Assembly (NCBI GenBank): GCA_016210495.1
Contig: JACQUC010000220.1
Location: 1-40,202 of the forward strand
From: Chloroflexota bacterium
GTDB taxonomy: Bacteria; Chloroflexota; FW602-bin22; JACPRP01
Reading direction: 5' to 3'
Length of the DNA: 40,202 nucleotides
The translations under genes and the position numbers were made by a program. Below, piece by piece: positions 22,860-32,151 of the stretch. Every line of letters begins with the position of its first letter. Position 1 is the first letter of the stretch. The notes beneath the pieces are model-generated. The model was given only the letters and a program-made list of their open reading frames with translations, ran no database searches and had not been told where the DNA came from.

Positions 22860-25349
22860 ATGAATGAGCGAGACCAACATAGCCATTTGTTAGGCCCATA
22901 TCGAGCCCTGGATCTTACGGACGACAAGGGCATTTCTTGCGGGAAGATACTTGCCGATCTTGGGGTTGAAGTCATAAACGTCGAACCGCCGAGTGGTAAT
23001 CCCGCCCGTCATATTGGGCCTTTCTATCACAATGCGCCAGACTCGGAGAGGAGCCTTCTCTGGTACGCTCAGAATACCAACAAGAAAAGCATAACGCTAG
23101 ACATCGAAAGCAGGCAGGGTCAGGAAATTTTCAAGAAGTTGGTGAGGACGGCCGACTTCGTCATCGAATCCTTCAATCCTGGATACCTCGACCAACTTGG
23201 CCTGGGACTTGAGACACTACACGAGATTAACCCTCGCCTCATAATGACTTCCATAACACCATGGGGGCAGACGGGGCCTTACAGCCAATATCGCTGCAGC
23301 GACATTGTGGCCATGGCTATGGGAGGGCAGATGTATATCACGGGGGATGCAGACCGACCTCCGGTGGCAATCACTCCCGATCAAGCATATCTGCAAGGCG
23401 GAATACATGCTGCGATTGGCACTCTCACAGCGCATCTTTTGAGGCAGGCCACTGGAATCGGACAGCACGTGGACGTGTCTATAGTCGAGAGTGTTTGCCG
23501 GCTGCTCCATGTTGAGTTGGCGCAGTGGCAGGCCGGGAGGATACTAGGTTCAAGGCAGGGTCGTCGGATCTTTCGTGGCAAATTCTCTCTCCTGTCCATC
23601 TTCCCCTGTAAAGACGGAGAGATATCTTTCATGTTTGTGGTGGGCAAGTTCGGGCGCCGTCTGGAACCACTTGTGAAGTGGATGAAGGCCGAAGGGGACG
23701 CAGGTGAGCTGGAGGAAGTGGAAGATTGGGAAGCGGTGGATATTATGGATTTCACCCCCGAGAAGGCACAACGATGGGAAGACATCTTTGCGAGGTTCTT
23801 CCTAAAACACACAAAAGCTGAGCTCTTTGAACAGGCAGTGAAACGGGGGATATACATTGGGCGAGCCAATACCATATCTGATCTCCTGGTGGACGATCAG
23901 CTCTGCTCCAGGAACTTCTGGATTGAGGTAGAACATCCGGATCTGAAGGCCACCATAACCTACCCCGGCGTGCCTTATAGATTCAGCGACGCAGCTCGCG
24001 TGAAATTGAAACGGGCTCCGCTCCTAGGTGAGCACAACTCAGAGGTTCTTGAGAGGGAAATTGAGTACTCGGGACACGGGATGTCAACTTTGAAAACCGC
24101 AGGTGATGTTCCGCCAACACTGATTACATCTGAAATTCCAGAACGCGCTTTCCAAGGAATGAACGTCCTCAACTTCAGTGTCGCCGCCGCGGGCCCGGTT
24201 GTTGCGAAACATATGGCAGATTACGGAGCCAACGTTGTCAAATTGGAGTCGATTTTCGCCCCAGATCTGACTCGTGTATCGGGGCCTTATAAGGACGGCA
24301 ATCCGGGCCCAGACAGATCGGCGTCATTCGAAATCCTGAATAGCAGCCAGTTGAGCATCACTCTTAATCTCAAAAAGCCGCGTGGATTGGCGTTGGCCAA
24401 GCGCCTGATCGCCTGGGCGGACGTCATTATCGAGAACCATTCGCCGGGCACGTTGGAAAAGCTGGGGCTGAGCTGCGAAGCCGTTAAAGAGATGAACCCG
24501 GGCATAATTATGCTGAGCACCACAATGAAGGGCCAAGACGGACCTTACGCCCTTGCACGTGGATGGGGCAATCAGGCGTTCACCGAAGCTGGCTTAACAT
24601 ATTTCGTAGGTTGGCCCGATCGTGAGGGGACAATTCCCCAGAACGCAATAGTTGATTATCAAGCCGCGTGGTATGGCATCGTTGCGGTGTTAGCCGCCCT
24701 GGAGTATCGGCGTCGCACCGGTAAGGGCCAGCACATTGACTTGTCGCAAACTGAAGTGGGGATCACCTTCCTTGTAACCGCAATTCTGGAACAGGTGGCC
24801 AACAGCACTTACCCAATGCGGCAAGGCAACCAGTCCGATAGGGCTGCTCCCTATGGGGCTTACCGGTGCAAAGGCAAAGAGCAGTGGTGCGCGATCAGTG
24901 TGTTTAATGACCAGCAGTGGCGCGGTCTCAGGGAAACCATTGGCAACCTCGAATGGACAGCGGACCCACGCTTCCAGACTCTGGCAGGTAGACTTGAGCA
25001 CCGCGACGAAATCGACAGATTATTGGAGCGGTGGACCATAAGTATGGATGCCCTCGACCTGATGGTGCGCCTCCAGAATCAGGGTGTTCCGGCAGGCAAA
25101 GTTCAAAGCAGTGCGGATCTTCTAGATTCGGATCCGCAGCTTCAACATCGGCGATTCTGGCGTGAGGTAAACTCGGAGGTGATGGGAACGTTCAAGCACT
25201 ATGCCTCGCCGGCGCGGCTGTCAAAAACGCCGGATCAGATAAGGGAAGCACCTAGGATGGGAGAGCACAACTACGATGTGTGTACTCGCCTGCTGGGTAT
25301 GTCGGACTTGGAGTTTGCCGAGTCAATGCAGGAAGGCATTTTTGAATAG
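22860..25349 (+). CDS. Tandem fused family III CoA-transferase
   Basis: An 829-residue fusion of two complete family III CoA-transferase domains (about 10-400 and 430-829). Domain 1 has DLGVEVINVEPPSG, NTNKKSITLDI and SITPWGQTGPY. Its active-site segment PDQAYLQGGIHAAIG has Ala176 where the catalytic Asp is expected; an Asp lies two residues earlier. Domain 2 has AAAGPVVAKHMADYG, LSITLNLKKPRG and AIVDYQAAWYGIVAVLAAL, with Asp599 at the expected place. One active and one degenerate domain in a single chain resembles a covalent heterodimer, and the adjacent genes at 11780 and 10536 repeat the arrangement as separate proteins. ATG 22860 is the first start that fits the domain; the frame opens at 22743. 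Confidence 0.87.
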   Translation: MNERDQHSHLLGPYRALDLTDDKGISCGKILADLGVEVINVEPPSGNPARHIGPFYHNAPDSERSLLWYAQNTNKKSITLDIESRQGQEIFKKLVRTADFVIESFNPGYLDQLGLGLETLHEINPRLIMTSITPWGQTGPYSQYRCSDIVAMAMGGQMYITGDADRPPVAITPDQAYLQGGIHAAIGTLTAHLLRQATGIGQHVDVSIVESVCRLLHVELAQWQAGRILGSRQGRRIFRGKFSLLSIFPCKDGEISFMFVVGKFGRRLEPLVKWMKAEGDAGELEEVEDWEAVDIMDFTPEKAQRWEDIFARFFLKHTKAELFEQAVKRGIYIGRANTISDLLVDDQLCSRNFWIEVEHPDLKATITYPGVPYRFSDAARVKLKRAPLLGEHNSEVLEREIEYSGHGMSTLKTAGDVPPTLITSEIPERAFQGMNVLNFSVAAAGPVVAKHMADYGANVVKLESIFAPDLTRVSGPYKDGNPGPDRSASFEILNSSQLSITLNLKKPRGLALAKRLIAWADVIIENHSPGTLEKLGLSCEAVKEMNPGIIMLSTTMKGQDGPYALARGWGNQAFTEAGLTYFVGWPDREGTIPQNAIVDYQAAWYGIVAVLAALEYRRRTGKGQHIDLSQTEVGITFLVTAILEQVANSTYPMRQGNQSDRAAPYGAYRCKGKEQWCAISVFNDQQWRGLRETIGNLEWTADPRFQTLAGRLEHRDEIDRLLERWTISMDALDLMVRLQNQGVPAGKVQSSADLLDSDPQLQHRRFWREVNSEVMGTFKHYASPARLSKTPDQIREAPRMGEHNYDVCTRLLGMSDLEFAESMQEGIFE

Positions 25350-25418
25350 GAGCATTTGAGAATCTACGCGTGAACATTACTTCGTGTCTCGAAATCAAAT
25401 CTTCTTAGGAGGTCTACT

Positions 25419-26594
25419 TTGAAGCTCGACATCAACAACTACAAATTGCCCGAGCACCTGGAATCGTACAGACTGGCGGTAAGGGAATTCGTCCGGACTG
25501 ACCTGGAGGAAGTTACCGAGGAGATTGAAAGGACAAGACAGCTCCCTGAAGAAGTGCTGCCAATGCTGTCGGAAGCCGGCCTGCTGAGGCTGAGGTTGCC
25601 ACGACAATATGGGGGATTTGGACTTAAGTACACTCAATATTGGCCCATCCTCTTGGAGGTCGCTCAGTCTTCCGGGGCAATTCGATTGCTGGTGCATTCG
25701 ATAAACACCAGGTGGCTCATGATACATCACCACGGCACTGAGGAGCAGAAGAAGAACATCCTGGCACTCTGGCTGCAGGGAAAATGGACGACCGGTGCTA
25801 TCACCGAGCCCGATGCAGGCACTGGGTTGGACATCAAGACCACCGCTACGAAAGTTGGAGACGTCTGGCGAATCAACGGCAACAAGCACCTAATAACTTA
25901 CGCCGATATCGGTGAACTCATGTGGGTCCTGTGCTATACCGGTGATAGATCGCTTGGTGCAAAAGGTATGAGCGTACTGATCGTGCCAAAGGGCACACCG
26001 GGGATGATTATCGAACCTATGAAGCAGTCAATGGGCTTGTGGGGTAGCTACCACGGCATAGTTCACTTCAGGGATTGCGAGATTCCGGTAACCAACATCC
26101 TCGGCGAAGAAGGCGACGGGCTGGACATTATGCTGCGCACGAGCCTGGATCCCAGCCGCATGTCTATTGGCGTAAGCTGCCTGGCTATCGCCGAGCGTTG
26201 CCTCGAGCACTCGGCGGAATTCGCGCAGAAAAGGGTGACCTTCGGCAAGCCGATCGCCGATAGAGAAGGAATTCGCAGCATGCTCGCCGACATGGCCGTC
26301 GATATTTACGCGGGCAGATCGATGATCTCCGACTGTGCCGCGAGATATGATAACGGAGAGCTTATCGCAACTCAGTCAGCAATTTGTAAATTATTCTGCC
26401 TGGAAATGGTGGGGAGGGTCTCGGATAAGGCCCTGCTAATTCACGGTGGAGTTGGTTATACCAAAGCCCACGCTATCGAGAGACTCTACCGTGACGCGCG
26501 GGCCATGTGGTTCGAAGAGGGCACTCCATCGGTCCATAGGCTGGTCATTGCCCGGGACGTGCTGGGGAAGCAGGTTCGAAGCATCGGCAAGTAG
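25419..26594 (+). CDS. Acyl-CoA dehydrogenase
   Basis: A 391-residue FAD-dependent acyl-CoA dehydrogenase of normal length. The signatures are GAITEPDAGTGLDIKTTATK (FAD and substrate binding), an N-terminal helical domain, YHGIVHFRDCEIPVTNILG, and the C-terminal IHGGVGYTKAHAIERLYRDA with FEEGT. Glu367, just before Gly-Thr, is at the place of the catalytic base of medium-chain acyl-CoA dehydrogenase. It should form the alpha,beta-double bond of the CoA-activated substrate and pass electrons to an electron-transfer flavoprotein not present here. TTG 25419 has AGGAGGT six bases upstream. A crotonase gene follows after 38 bases, as expected for successive steps. Confidence 0.92.
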   Translation: MKLDINNYKLPEHLESYRLAVREFVRTDLEEVTEEIERTRQLPEEVLPMLSEAGLLRLRLPRQYGGFGLKYTQYWPILLEVAQSSGAIRLLVHSINTRWLMIHHHGTEEQKKNILALWLQGKWTTGAITEPDAGTGLDIKTTATKVGDVWRINGNKHLITYADIGELMWVLCYTGDRSLGAKGMSVLIVPKGTPGMIIEPMKQSMGLWGSYHGIVHFRDCEIPVTNILGEEGDGLDIMLRTSLDPSRMSIGVSCLAIAERCLEHSAEFAQKRVTFGKPIADREGIRSMLADMAVDIYAGRSMISDCAARYDNGELIATQSAICKLFCLEMVGRVSDKALLIHGGVGYTKAHAIERLYRDARAMWFEEGTPSVHRLVIARDVLGKQVRSIGK

Positions 26595-26632
26595 CTTACT
26601 TGATGTGATTCTCGGTCCAATAAAGAGGTTAT

Positions 26633-27493
26633 ATGGAATTCGAGACCCTAATCTATGACAAGCGCGACTTCATCGGCACCATAACACTAAACAGGCCGGA
26701 GAGATTGAATGCCATATCTCGCACCCTGAGCCGTGAGTTCACAGGTTTGCTTCAAGAAATCGAAAGGGATGACGAGGTCAGGGTAATAATCCTGACCGGC
26801 GCCCCCCGGGCCGATGGCAGGCCGTGCTTCAGCGCAGGTTACGACTTACTGGAAATGCGCGAAAAGGGGCTGTCATCGGCCGCACAAGAGTTGGGCCACA
26901 CACTTGAAGAGGGGCTCCTAAGGACTTTGCAGGGCGTGGCCGAAGGAATTGACGCAAGGTCCCCGCTGTTCACCAAGGTGGTGTCCCTCCGAAAACCCAC
27001 CATCGCCGCCATAGATGGAACTTGTACGGCGGGGGGCTTCGAGCTCGCGCTCTGCTGTGATCTGCGGATTGCCGCTGAAACCGCCCAGTTCAGCGATCTT
27101 CACATGAAGAACCTGGGGTCAATAGGCGGTGCAGGGCTGCAAACCCTGCTGCCTCGAATTGTGGGAATTGCCAGGGCCAAAGAGCTAATCTGGACAGGAG
27201 ACGTCATAGATGGCAGGAGGGCTGAGCACATTGGGCTGGTCAACCGAGTCTGCGCGCCTGACCAGTTGATGAACGAAGCCCGCAAACTTGCCCAACAACT
27301 CGCAGCAATGCGGCCAACGGGTATGCAGGTGTCGAAGATCGTCATCAACGCAAGCACGAGTCAATCAACTTATGATTCACTGCGGTTCTCCGACCTCTGC
27401 TCATCTTTGCTGCGCTACATGTCTCCTGAGGATCAAAAAGAGTCATTTGAGGCTTTTGCGCAGAAACGGAATCCCAACTTTCGGGATAGATAG
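26633..27493 (+). CDS. Crotonase-family protein with altered active site
   Basis: A 286-residue enoyl-CoA hydratase/isomerase-family protein. CoA binding starts at TITLNRPERLNAIS. The oxyanion-hole segments CFSAGYDL (65-72) and GTCTAGGFELAL (129-140) are intact. Where classical hydratases have FGxPE with the catalytic Glu, this one reads FSDLHMKNLG (153-162), so His157 or Leu replaces Glu and the reaction may not be simple hydration. Members with such changes include isomerases, hydrolases and ring-opening enzymes. It follows the acyl-CoA dehydrogenase gene directly and has AAAGAGG four to five bases before ATG 26633. Confidence 0.86.
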   Translation: MEFETLIYDKRDFIGTITLNRPERLNAISRTLSREFTGLLQEIERDDEVRVIILTGAPRADGRPCFSAGYDLLEMREKGLSSAAQELGHTLEEGLLRTLQGVAEGIDARSPLFTKVVSLRKPTIAAIDGTCTAGGFELALCCDLRIAAETAQFSDLHMKNLGSIGGAGLQTLLPRIVGIARAKELIWTGDVIDGRRAEHIGLVNRVCAPDQLMNEARKLAQQLAAMRPTGMQVSKIVINASTSQSTYDSLRFSDLCSSLLRYMSPEDQKESFEAFAQKRNPNFRDR

Positions 27494-27535
27494 CTCGAAC
27501 TGGGAAACCCAGTGACAAAACTTGAGGGGACGAAT

Positions 27536-27727
27536 ATGGCAGCCTTCGCCATAGGGAATCGGGTGAGAGTCAAGGACCGGCCAGGATGGCCTGGTGGGTA
27601 CAAGATAGCTGCCTGGGAAGGTGAGGTAATCGAGGTCAAAGACGACCCCGCTGGCTACGTTATTATGAAGGCGGACAAGACCGGATACGAAATGGCCTTT
27701 CCGGAAGGTGAGCTGGAGAGAATATGA
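27536..27727 (+). CDS. Small SH3-like/KOW-like protein
   Basis: A 63-residue protein from ATG 27536 (GAGGGG seven bases upstream; GTG 27512 is in frame but poorer). The sequence FAIGNRVRVKDRPGWPGGYK then GEVIEV and GYVIMKADKTGYEMAFPEGE suggests a small SH3-like beta-barrel such as the KOW fold, with a basic loop. I do not know a function. Its place in the middle of a catabolic operon, 42 bases after the crotonase gene, suggests a role with one of the enzymes, perhaps like the accessory beta-barrels of nitrile hydratase, but that is speculation. Confidence 0.6.
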   Translation: MAAFAIGNRVRVKDRPGWPGGYKIAAWEGEVIEVKDDPAGYVIMKADKTGYEMAFPEGELERI

Positions 27728-27729
27728 AT

Positions 27730-27757
27730 GCCGGGCCGTCGGCGCAAGGTGCCCGGC
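27730..27757 (+). other. GC-rich hairpin after the small SH3-like gene
   Basis: GCCGGGC (27730-27736) pairs with GCCCGGC (27751-27757), a 7-bp GC-only stem with a 14-base loop, directly after the stop codon. No T-run follows, so it may act in mRNA processing or partial termination rather than as a full terminator. Confidence 0.4.
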
Positions 27758-27805
27758 CTAAAGAGGCAATTTGTTGCACGGTGCGCTCAAGAAGGGGGAT
27801 AACGG

Positions 27806-28288
27806 TTGTATAGTAAGGAAATGTTGGGATGGGCAGAGGTTCAGGCAGCACTCCAGGCTATCTATGAGGAGGTATCTAAACGGATAGCTGTGAATCCGTC
27901 GCAAGCGCCGGTTTCAGTGGCTATTGTCGATGACCAATGCGAGCTGATCGGCGCGATGAGAATGGACGGGGCTGCGACACCGCTATCTATATATGAAGCT
28001 AGGAAGATGGCCTATACCGCAGCCCGAATGAGAATTGAGACACGTGCTCTAGGAGAAAGGGCGCAGAAGATCGGCAGACCCGCTTCCGATTATGGCGACG
28101 TAACGGTTGTGCCAGGCGGGGTATGGATAACTGAGCCGGGTGTAGACAAATCCAAGAATCCAGGCCAGCGAGGGCCAACTGGATATGGTGGGATTGGAGT
28201 CGCTGGCGCTGGGGCAGATCAAAATGAAGAACTCGCGTTCCTGGGCCTGCGAGCTCTACAGAAGGCCTGCTGGGGAAGCGCCGACTAG
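27806..28288 (+). CDS. GlcG/HbpS-like protein (DUF336)
   Basis: A 160-residue protein of the GlcG/HbpS/DUF336 family. Typical segments are PVSVAIVDDQCELIGAMRMD and the helix SIYEARKMAYTAARM. It continues into a glycine-rich VVPGGVWIT stretch, then GYGGIGVAGAGADQNEEL and ALGLRAL-like C-terminal residues. Members bind haem or small carboxylates or act as accessory proteins of carboxylate and diol metabolism; which applies here is not evident. It is common next to CoA-dependent pathways. The start is TTG 27806 with AGGGGG seven bases upstream; ATG 27821 is the alternative. Upstream is the 17-base sequence also found in the tctC leader. Confidence 0.8.
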   Translation: MYSKEMLGWAEVQAALQAIYEEVSKRIAVNPSQAPVSVAIVDDQCELIGAMRMDGAATPLSIYEARKMAYTAARMRIETRALGERAQKIGRPASDYGDVTVVPGGVWITEPGVDKSKNPGQRGPTGYGGIGVAGAGADQNEELAFLGLRALQKACWGSAD

Positions 28289-28354
28289 TCTACTCAACCA
28301 AATTGTCGTCGCCGGGCATGGGTTTCCAACTTAGAGAGACGTAAGAGGATTACA

Positions 28355-29749
28355 ATGGACAACAGAGATGCGATCTTCCACTTGGCCAGCAACGTGGTTA
28401 ACACCACGTATCAAGATCTCCCAAGAGAGGTCATAGAGATTACTAAGAAGAGTATTCTCGACACCGTTGGCGTCATACTAGCGGCCAGTGGGATAGGAGA
28501 GGGTTGTCAGCAGATCGTCGAGTTGGTCAAAGAGGACGGAGGGAGAGAGGAAAGCTCAATCTTGGGCTTTGGTGGTAAGGTCCCGGCGTGTGCGGCCGCC
28601 TTTGCTAACGGTGCAATGAGTCACGCCGTAGACTACGATGACGTGATCGACCTTGGCGACTATCACGCCACTGCACCCACGCTACCGGCGGCGATAGCTA
28701 TTACGGAACGGGTTGGTGGGATAAGCGGGAAAGAATTCATAACCGCGGCTGCGCTAGGTGTAGACGTGATGGGAAGACTGGCATTAGGGGCTAAGATGCC
28801 CACGAAGGTCGAGAGACCTAACTGGCATCCGAGCCCAGTGCTGGGCGCATTTGGTTCGGCGGCGGGCGCAGGCAAGCTGCTGGGCCTGGACACGAGCAAA
28901 ATGGTGGATGCCTTCGGCCACGCCCTTCATCAGGCCTCGGGCACCAGACAGATCGGCAGTAGTCCTGGCTCGCCGATGCGGGGCTTGTGCAATGCCTTTG
29001 GAGCCAGGGCAGGGGTCCTTTCCGCCACCCTGGCTCAACGGGGCATTACCGGAACTAAAGATTCACTGGAAAGCAAGTATGGATTCTTCAACGTCTATTT
29101 CAACGGCGACTATGATCGGGATGCGCTGGTCGAGGATCTAGGCAAGAGGTTCGAGGGCATCAACATAAGCTTCAAGGCGTGGCCCTGCGCCCGTCACACC
29201 CACCCCTTCGTCGATGCCACCCTGAGCATCGTGCGTGAGCACGATGTCCGGCCCGACGATGTGGTTGAGATCGTCGCTTCCTATGGCAAGCTCTCACAGG
29301 GCTTCTCCCAGCCTCTAGAAGCGCTGAAAAAGCCGAAGTCTATGATGGATGCCAAACTCAGCTCGCCATTCACCATAGCCGTTGCCGCTGCCAAGAGGAG
29401 GGCCATTCTTTGTGACTTCACAGAAGAAGGGCGCAATGACACCAAAACACTTGAGCTAGCGGACAAGGTAGTTCCCAGGCTTGACCCGCAGCTTCTTGAG
29501 GGACCTGTGATGTTGGGAGTCGTCAAGATAAGGACCAGGACCGGAGCAGTATTTTCGAAGCGAGTAGAACATCCCTATGGGCATCCGGCCAACCCAATTC
29601 CTATGCAAGACCTTGTCGAGAAATTCAGGGACTGTGCATCCTACTCGGCAAAGCCCTTGCCGAAGGAGAACATAGATAAGGCGATCGATCTGGTGACCAA
29701 CCTGGAGGAAGTTGCGGACGCAAGAACGGTTATCCAGTTGCTGAGCTAG
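28355..29749 (+). CDS. MmgE/PrpD family protein
   Basis: A 464-residue MmgE/PrpD protein, the family of 2-methylcitrate dehydratase and cis-aconitate decarboxylase. Landmarks are the N-terminal VIEITKKSILDTVGVILAAS and the HAVDYDD motif (residues 89-95 region). YHATAPTLPAAIAI, SPVLGAFGSAAGAGKLLGLD, FKAWPCARHTHPFVDATLSI and VEHPYGHPANP follow. The substrate should be a carboxylate rather than a CoA ester, so it may work upstream of CoA transfer or on a released acid. Dehydration, decarboxylation and epimerisation are all known in the family. ATG 28355 has AGAGGA six bases upstream. A second, distinct paralogue lies at 30746 and a truncated third at 10284. Confidence 0.9.
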   Translation: MDNRDAIFHLASNVVNTTYQDLPREVIEITKKSILDTVGVILAASGIGEGCQQIVELVKEDGGREESSILGFGGKVPACAAAFANGAMSHAVDYDDVIDLGDYHATAPTLPAAIAITERVGGISGKEFITAAALGVDVMGRLALGAKMPTKVERPNWHPSPVLGAFGSAAGAGKLLGLDTSKMVDAFGHALHQASGTRQIGSSPGSPMRGLCNAFGARAGVLSATLAQRGITGTKDSLESKYGFFNVYFNGDYDRDALVEDLGKRFEGINISFKAWPCARHTHPFVDATLSIVREHDVRPDDVVEIVASYGKLSQGFSQPLEALKKPKSMMDAKLSSPFTIAVAAAKRRAILCDFTEEGRNDTKTLELADKVVPRLDPQLLEGPVMLGVVKIRTRTGAVFSKRVEHPYGHPANPIPMQDLVEKFRDCASYSAKPLPKENIDKAIDLVTNLEEVADARTVIQLLS

Positions 29750-29878
29750 GCTAAACCGTATTCCTAAACTGACGAGGTGTCATCTGAACTTGATTAGAGA
29801 AGGACAAATAAGAAGATCAGCCTACCAAATACAACTATCGGTATTGCTACTGGTGGTAGGAGTCGAGGAGGTCCACTT

Positions 29879-30649
29879 GTGAGTCTACCGGTGCTTTCAC
29901 TGAACAACAGGACAGCTTTGGTCACCGGAAGCAGGGGGGGGATTGGGAAGGCGATCGCCCTGGCTTTCGCCGAGGCGGGAGCTGACGTGGCCGTCTGTGA
30001 TATGGTTATCGAGGACGGACAGCTTGAGGCTGTGGCGAGGCGAATCCGAGAGACTGGGCGGTGTTCTATAGCCGTTCAGGCAGACATCAGCAAGAAGGCC
30101 CACGTGGATAGTATGGTACAGAAGGTAGTGGACGAATTCGGCCACATTGACATTCTGGTAAACAATGCCGCTGTGCGCGCCAGATTACCTCTGCTCGATC
30201 TTGCTGAGGAAGACTGGGACAGAGTTATGGATACCGACCTAAAAGGGTATTTCCTGTGTTGCCAGGCAGTGGGGCGGAGAATGGTTGAGCAGAAGAGGGG
30301 AAACATCATCAGTATGGCTTCCAGGGCAGGAATGGTGGTTGGACAGCAGAAAGGCAATGTCTACAGCATTGCCAAAGCGGGCGTCATTATGCTTACAAGA
30401 GTACTCGCTCAAGATCTAGCTGGCAATAACGTGCGAGTTAACGCTATCGCCCCTGCAACGGTAGTAACAGATGCCACGCAGTATCGGTGGTCTAATTCCG
30501 ACCTTCTGGAGCAGTATGTCAAGTCAATTCCACTGGGTCGTCTAGCTGAGACAGACGACGTAGTAGGGCTTGCCTTGTTTCTGGCTTCAGACGTTTCCAG
30601 TTATATCACGGGGCAGACTATTGCTCTGGACGGGGGCTCATTGGCTTAG
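29879..30649 (+). CDS. SDR-family oxidoreductase
   Basis: A 256-residue classical SDR: cofactor loop ALVTGSRGGIGKA, Asp in CDMVIEDG (NAD preference likely), NNAA, catalytic Ser in SMASRAG, YSIAKAG with Tyr and Lys, and the C-terminal YITGQTIALDGG. Start GTG 29879 has GGAGGT seven bases upstream. A leader of 129 bases precedes it. The leader holds a two-part hairpin, CCTACCA with TGGTAGG and inner AATAC with GTATT. It lies between two MmgE/PrpD genes. A role as dehydrogenase for a hydroxylated intermediate fits the context, but the substrate cannot be read. Confidence 0.88.
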   Translation: MSLPVLSLNNRTALVTGSRGGIGKAIALAFAEAGADVAVCDMVIEDGQLEAVARRIRETGRCSIAVQADISKKAHVDSMVQKVVDEFGHIDILVNNAAVRARLPLLDLAEEDWDRVMDTDLKGYFLCCQAVGRRMVEQKRGNIISMASRAGMVVGQQKGNVYSIAKAGVIMLTRVLAQDLAGNNVRVNAIAPATVVTDATQYRWSNSDLLEQYVKSIPLGRLAETDDVVGLALFLASDVSSYITGQTIALDGGSLA

Positions 30650-30745
30650 CTTTGGGAAAGCGAATAATGGAGCAACTGGTCGAAGCGAGATCCTCGAAGT
30701 TCTGCAAGAGGCAGATGTACTTTTAGTAGGAGGCGCCCAAGGAAC

Positions 30746-32110
30746 ATGGCATTATCGAATCTGTTGGCCGAATTCGTAGTTGGCTACACTCGCGACAAAC
30801 TGAAAACGCAAGTCATCGATCGGGCCAAGATACTGGTCCTTGACCAGCTCGGCTGCGCGCTTATTGGTTCTACGCTCAAGTGGAACCAAGCCGCGTACCA
30901 TTTCGTACGGGACTTTGAGAGCAAACCAGAAAGCACTATTCTTAACCACGGCACGAAGGCGCTCGCCCACGACGCCGCTTTTGTTAATGGCACCTTTGGA
31001 CAGGGAGCCGAGCTTGATGACTATCAGTGGGCCCGAGGGCGGGCGGGCGCACACGCGGGGGCGATATGCGTTCCCACCGCGCTGGCGTTGGGCGAAAAAG
31101 CACGGCTCGGCGGTGCGGACTTTTTGACCGCTGTCGCCGTGGGGTATGACGTGGCTTGGAGCCTGGGGCGCGACATGCATTTCGGTGTTCATGCTCGTGG
31201 CTTTCATCCTCACAGTGTTATTGGGGTGTTTGCAGCCACCGCGGTTGCGGGGAAGATACTGGGCCTGACGTCGAAGGAACTTACCAATGCCTTCGGTATT
31301 GCCGGTAGCCACGCCTCTGGAACGATGGAGTACGACCAGAGTGGAGGTGAGGTAAAGCGAGTGCACAACGGAATAGCAGTGCGGAGCGGTATCCAATCGG
31401 CAATGTTATCCAGTTATGGATTGACCGGCCCGGCGACGATCTTTGAGGGGAAGCGAGGCATTTTTCGTTTGTTTGCCGGTGTCGAAAAACCCGAAGCTTT
31501 GGCGTTAGACTTAACAATTGGTTCAGGAGTGATTAACAACGGTATTAAGCAGTACCCCGCGAATGCTTCCCAGCAATCTTCCATAGACGTGCTGGCTGAC
31601 CTGATGAAAAAGAACGGGTTGAAAGCTGCCGATGTGGAACGAATCGACGTAGACTTGAATGAGGACAAGATAATGCACTGCGGCTCCATCTATGAACCGC
31701 AAGAGGCTATTCAGGCGCAGTTCAGCCTGCCTTTTTCTCTGGCGATACGGCTGCTGAAAGGGAGCAACGACTTAGGTTTGTACATGGACCGTGAACTCTG
31801 GCACGAACGGACAGTTCTGGATCTAGCTCATCGGATACATCTACATCCTAATCCAGAGGCGAAGGGGGACTTGACGTACTTGAGCCGGATGAGGGTTAGC
31901 CTAAGAGATGGACACACTCTGGAGGCGCGATCAGACTACCCCAAGGGCTCAAGTGAGAATCCGCTCACAAAAGAAGAGGTGTGCCACAAGTTTCGTAAGC
32001 TGGCATCAGCCGTCCTCCCTGATGAAAGGGTGGAAGAAGTTATTAGATCGGTGGACAACATCGAGCAAATGGCAGACGTATCGCAACTGGCCCGCTTGCT
32101 CGTGAAGTAG
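30746..32110 (+). CDS. MmgE/PrpD family protein, second paralogue
   Basis: A 454-residue MmgE/PrpD protein. It begins LLAEFVVGYTRDKLKTQVID and RAKILVLDQLGCALIGS, and has the ELDDYQW motif in place of HAxDYDD. It continues HAGAICVPTALALGEKARLG, HPHSVIGVFAATAVAGKILG, then KQYPANASQQSSIDVL, where the usual KxxPxCxxxH catalytic segment has Ala-Asn-Ala-Ser-Gln. The loss of the His residues usual in these two motifs suggests an altered activity compared with the 28355 copy. ATG 30746 has AAGGA close upstream. It ends the rightward operon; a regulator-controlled promoter follows. Confidence 0.87.
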   Translation: MALSNLLAEFVVGYTRDKLKTQVIDRAKILVLDQLGCALIGSTLKWNQAAYHFVRDFESKPESTILNHGTKALAHDAAFVNGTFGQGAELDDYQWARGRAGAHAGAICVPTALALGEKARLGGADFLTAVAVGYDVAWSLGRDMHFGVHARGFHPHSVIGVFAATAVAGKILGLTSKELTNAFGIAGSHASGTMEYDQSGGEVKRVHNGIAVRSGIQSAMLSSYGLTGPATIFEGKRGIFRLFAGVEKPEALALDLTIGSGVINNGIKQYPANASQQSSIDVLADLMKKNGLKAADVERIDVDLNEDKIMHCGSIYEPQEAIQAQFSLPFSLAIRLLKGSNDLGLYMDRELWHERTVLDLAHRIHLHPNPEAKGDLTYLSRMRVSLRDGHTLEARSDYPKGSSENPLTKEEVCHKFRKLASAVLPDERVEEVIRSVDNIEQMADVSQLARLLVK

Positions 32111-32151
32111 TCGGTTCCACAGTGGGTCTTCATCCTTAATGATGAAACTCA

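Noticed and set aside
30752..31396. 214-codon antisense ORF
   Set aside because: It is opposite the second MmgE/PrpD gene and has no recognisable domain.
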